From the NCBI RefSeq assembly GCF_017641085.1, contig NZ_JAEPPI010000002.1, positions 620,001 to 684,000 of the forward strand: a DNA stretch of 64,000 bases. Reading direction: 5' to 3'. The stretch is from Gracilimonas sp. GTDB lineage: Bacteria > Bacteroidota > Rhodothermia > Balneolales > Balneolaceae. Shown here piece after piece: positions 61,648-64,000 of the stretch. A program made the translations under genes and the position numbers. Numbering within the stretch: position 1 is the stretch's first letter; every line of letters starts with the position of its first letter. The notes under the pieces are model-generated. The model searched no databases. It was not told the origin of the DNA and saw nothing but the letters and a program-made list of their open reading frames with translations.

Positions 61648-62124
61648 ATGATTGAGACAGGAGCAAAAGCAGATTTTGATTTCACCGTTAAAGCGGTGCA
61701 TAATGGAGAGGAAAAAGAAATTAACTTCAAAGGATTGCTGGATAAGCCGACTATCGTTTCGGTATATATGAAGAACAATACCAGTGGTTGCGACCGGCAG
61801 ACTAAAGACTTAGCCGACGAATCATCCTGGTTTAAAGAACATGGTTATAACCTGGTGGCCATCAGTAAAGATACCTGTGGTTCTCACAAGCGATATGCCA
61901 AGAAGCAGGGCATTGATTTTACACTGGTATCTGATCCGGATTATAAGTTTGCTGAAGCCACAGATTCCATCGTTGAGAAAAAGATGTTTGGGAATGAGTA
62001 TGAGGCCCCTTCACGTTCGGCCTTTGTTATTGATACAGATGGTACTATTTTGGGCACTGTTGAAAAAGTGAATACCAAAGACCACGCTGGAGAGCTAAAA
62101 GAGCTGGTCGAAAGTTTGAAATAA
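61648..62124 (+). CDS. Atypical thiol peroxidase (BCP-like peroxiredoxin)
   Basis: The 158-residue AhpC/TSA-fold protein has the peroxidatic motif T45-S-G-C48 but lacks the usual Pro two residues before that Cys (TSGC instead of TPGC). The catalytic Arg is in APSRSAFVID. A second cysteine C77 occurs in ISKDTCGSHKRY, where most BCP proteins have Ser. Peroxide reduction in the cytoplasm is likely, with C77 a possible resolving or thiol-switch residue. It is 13 bp upstream of topA and probably cotranscribed with it. Confidence 0.88.
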   Translation: MIETGAKADFDFTVKAVHNGEEKEINFKGLLDKPTIVSVYMKNNTSGCDRQTKDLADESSWFKEHGYNLVAISKDTCGSHKRYAKKQGIDFTLVSDPDYKFAEATDSIVEKKMFGNEYEAPSRSAFVIDTDGTILGTVEKVNTKDHAGELKELVESLK

Positions 62125-62137
62125 TTATCCTTATCGC

Positions 62138-64000
62138 ATGAAAAGCCTTGTCATTGTAGAGTCCCCTACAAAAACGAAAACGATTAAAAAATACCTGCCC
62201 AAAGGGTACGTAGTGGACTCCTCTATGGGTCACATCCGTGATCTTCCTTCCTCAGCTAAAGAAATTCCCGCCAAGTATAAAAAAGAGAGCTGGTCAAATT
62301 TAGGAATTAATGTAGATGATCGTTTTGATCCTTTATATGTGGTTCCTTCTTCCAAAAAGAAAGTGGTTACCAAGCTCAAAAAGTTATTGAAAGATGCGGA
62401 TGAACTCATTCTCGCAACGGATGAGGACCGGGAAGGAGAGGCTATTTCATGGCATCTGATGGAAGTGTTGAAGCCTAAGATTCCGGTAAAACGAATGGCG
62501 TTTCGGGAGATTACCAAAGAGGCCGTTCTGAACGCACTGGAAAATACCCGGGATATTGACATGAACCTGGTGCATGCCCAGGAAACCAGAAGAATCCTGG
62601 ACCGGCTGGCGGGCTATACCGTTTCACCTTTATTGTGGAAAAAGATTTCTCCCGGACTTTCAGCCGGACGTGTACAATCGGTGGCTGTTGAGTTTTTGGT
62701 TGAGCGCGAACGCGAACGTATGAAGTTCAAAAGCGCTACCTATTATGATTTGAAAGCACAGCTTCATAAAGAGGGAGAGAATGACAAGTTTGATGCAGAC
62801 CTGACTCACCTCAACGAAAAACGCCTTGCCAGCGGAAAAGACTTTGATGAAAATACCGGCAAGCTGAAGAAGCCGGATTCGGTAGTTCTGCTGGACGAAG
62901 ACAAGGCATCGGCTTTGGTTGATGACCTGAAGTCTGCAAGCTGGTCGGTGATTAATGTGGATGTGAAAACACAGAAGCGAAATCCGGCGCCTCCGTTTAT
63001 TACGTCAACCCTGCAGCAGGAAGCTAACCGTAAGTTTGGATTCTCTGCCCGCGACACCATGAGTGTTGCTCAGAAGCTGTACGAAAAAGGATTTATCACT
63101 TACATGCGTACGGATTCTACCCGGTTATCAGGTCAGGCCATTGGTGCTGCCCGTGATGCGGTGACCGAAGAATACGGCGAAGATTACCTGTTTGAGCGCG
63201 TGCGGAATTACAACAAGAAAGGGAAGTCGGCACAGGAAGCTCACGAAGCTATTCGTCCGTCAGGCTCCCGTTTTGTGAAGCCGGATAAAGCCGGGCTGCG
63301 GGACCGTGAGTTTAAGCTCTACGATCTGATCTGGAAGCGAACCATTGCTACTCAGATGGCCGAAGCTGAACTTGAGTTCACAAACGTTACCATTCGGGCA
63401 ACCAATAATGGAACCGATGCAGACTTCCGTGCGGGCGGTAAGAAAATTCTTTTCCCGGGATATTTTCGGGCATATGTAGAAGGAAGCGATGATCCGGAAG
63501 CGGCTCTTGAGAACCAGGAAAACTTTCTTCCTGCAATGAATGAAGGTGATGCCACGGCGCTGGATGATCTGAACTTTGTGAGCCACGAAACCAAGCCTCC
63601 TGCACGATTTACGGAGGCAACGCTGGTTAAGGAATTGGAGAAAAGAGGAGTAGGTCGCCCGAGTACCTACGCTTCTATTATCAGTACCATTCAGGATCGC
63701 GGGTATGCCAAGAGCGAAGGCAAAACACTGATCCCGACTTTCACCGCCTTTGCTGTTTCATCCCTCTTAGAAAAACATTTTCCGGACTTGGTAGATAGTG
63801 ATTTTACATCCGAGCTGGAAGATAAGCTGGATGCGGTAGCTACCGGAAACCAAGACCCGGTGAAATACCTCGAAGATTTTTACAATGGTGAAAATGGCCT
63901 CAAAGCCAAAGTGGATACGCAGGAAGACAAGATTGACCCACAGGAAGCAAAACTGCTTGATCTGCCTTTAGAGGGGTTAGAGGGAATCAAAGTTGCGGTG
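62138..64000 (+). CDS. topA: DNA topoisomerase I (type IA), 5-prime part, cut by window edge
   Basis: The open frame starts at ATG 62138 and runs to the window end, 621 codons without a stop. The N-terminus MKSLVIVESPTKTKTIKKYL is the TOPRIM domain, with MGHIRDLP and the acidic TDEDREGEAISWHL. The active-site tyrosine is Y322 in GFITYMRTDSTRLS, and SAGRVQSVAVEFLV, GFSARDTMSVAQ and the KGVGRPSTYA-type motif (KRGVGRPSTYA) follow. It relaxes negative supercoils. The C-terminal zinc-finger or basic tail lies beyond the window, so its class cannot be judged. Confidence 0.96.
   Translation, partial: MKSLVIVESPTKTKTIKKYLPKGYVVDSSMGHIRDLPSSAKEIPAKYKKESWSNLGINVDDRFDPLYVVPSSKKKVVTKLKKLLKDADELILATDEDREGEAISWHLMEVLKPKIPVKRMAFREITKEAVLNALENTRDIDMNLVHAQETRRILDRLAGYTVSPLLWKKISPGLSAGRVQSVAVEFLVERERERMKFKSATYYDLKAQLHKEGENDKFDADLTHLNEKRLASGKDFDENTGKLKKPDSVVLLDEDKASALVDDLKSASWSVINVDVKTQKRNPAPPFITSTLQQEANRKFGFSARDTMSVAQKLYEKGFITYMRTDSTRLSGQAIGAARDAVTEEYGEDYLFERVRNYNKKGKSAQEAHEAIRPSGSRFVKPDKAGLRDREFKLYDLIWKRTIATQMAEAELEFTNVTIRATNNGTDADFRAGGKKILFPGYFRAYVEGSDDPEAALENQENFLPAMNEGDATALDDLNFVSHETKPPARFTEATLVKELEKRGVGRPSTYASIISTIQDRGYAKSEGKTLIPTFTAFAVSSLLEKHFPDLVDSDFTSELEDKLDAVATGNQDPVKYLEDFYNGENGLKAKVDTQEDKIDPQEAKLLDLPLEGLEGIKVAV

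Overview
The window reads as chromosomal DNA from a member of the Balneolota (Balneola/Gracilimonas-like), or a close relative in the Bacteroidota/Rhodothermota group. The grounds are a PorX-type response regulator-PglZ protein, a secreted protein ending in a type IX secretion C-terminal sorting domain (NYPNPFNP motif), SPase II lipoproteins, MacB-like permeases of the Bacteroidota type, DUF2911 and DUF2975 proteins, and HU-LysM architecture. No rRNA, tRNA, phage, insertion sequence or CRISPR array was found. The organism assignment is inference from gene families; no marker gene was compared.

Region 1 (1-8044) is a compact phosphonate and lipid cluster. On the minus strand, PEP mutase fused to a cytidylyltransferase, phosphonopyruvate decarboxylase, an aminoethylphosphonate transaminase and a large MMPL/RND exporter form one tight operon. 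On the plus strand, a PLD-like enzyme and a CDP-alcohol phosphatidyltransferase face it. A PimA-like glycosyltransferase is cut by the window's left edge. Together they suggest synthesis of 2-aminoethylphosphonate, its activation as a CDP conjugate, transfer to a lipid, and export of that lipid.

Region 2 (8236-31357) holds envelope and housekeeping genes: a seven-TM-like protein, an orphan MacB-type permease, three secreted amidohydrolases (the last with degraded metal ligands), an M14 peptidase, an Nramp-like transporter behind a structured leader, a PAQR/hemolysin III protein, a secreted HExxH/propeller/barrel protein, an ABC-F ATPase, an amidoligase plus class I glutamine amidotransferase pair, and serA.

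Region 3 (31358-49616) contains a secreted serine hydrolase, an HtrA-like lipoprotein, a response regulator, NrnA, thiamine pyrophosphokinase, PnuC, a GIY-YIG nuclease between two 98-nt repeats, TsaE, PorX, a ComEA-like protein, an ATPase-DUF4143 gene behind three phased palindromes, RNA-modification genes (RluA-type, TrhO), a T9SS cargo protein and fumarylacetoacetase.

Region 4 (49765-64000) begins with two HU-family genes, the second a HU-TM-LysM fusion. It continues with HemW, a gamma-carbonic anhydrase, a four-helix-bundle protein, RadC, an HTH/DUF2975 pair, a lipoprotein-lipase pair, a PQQ-propeller lipoprotein, AMP nucleosidase and a NUDIX hydrolase with abutting starts, a peroxiredoxin, and topA running off the right edge.

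Intergenic regions are rich in short palindromic repeats of several families. No coding mobile element accompanies them except possibly the GIY-YIG gene.
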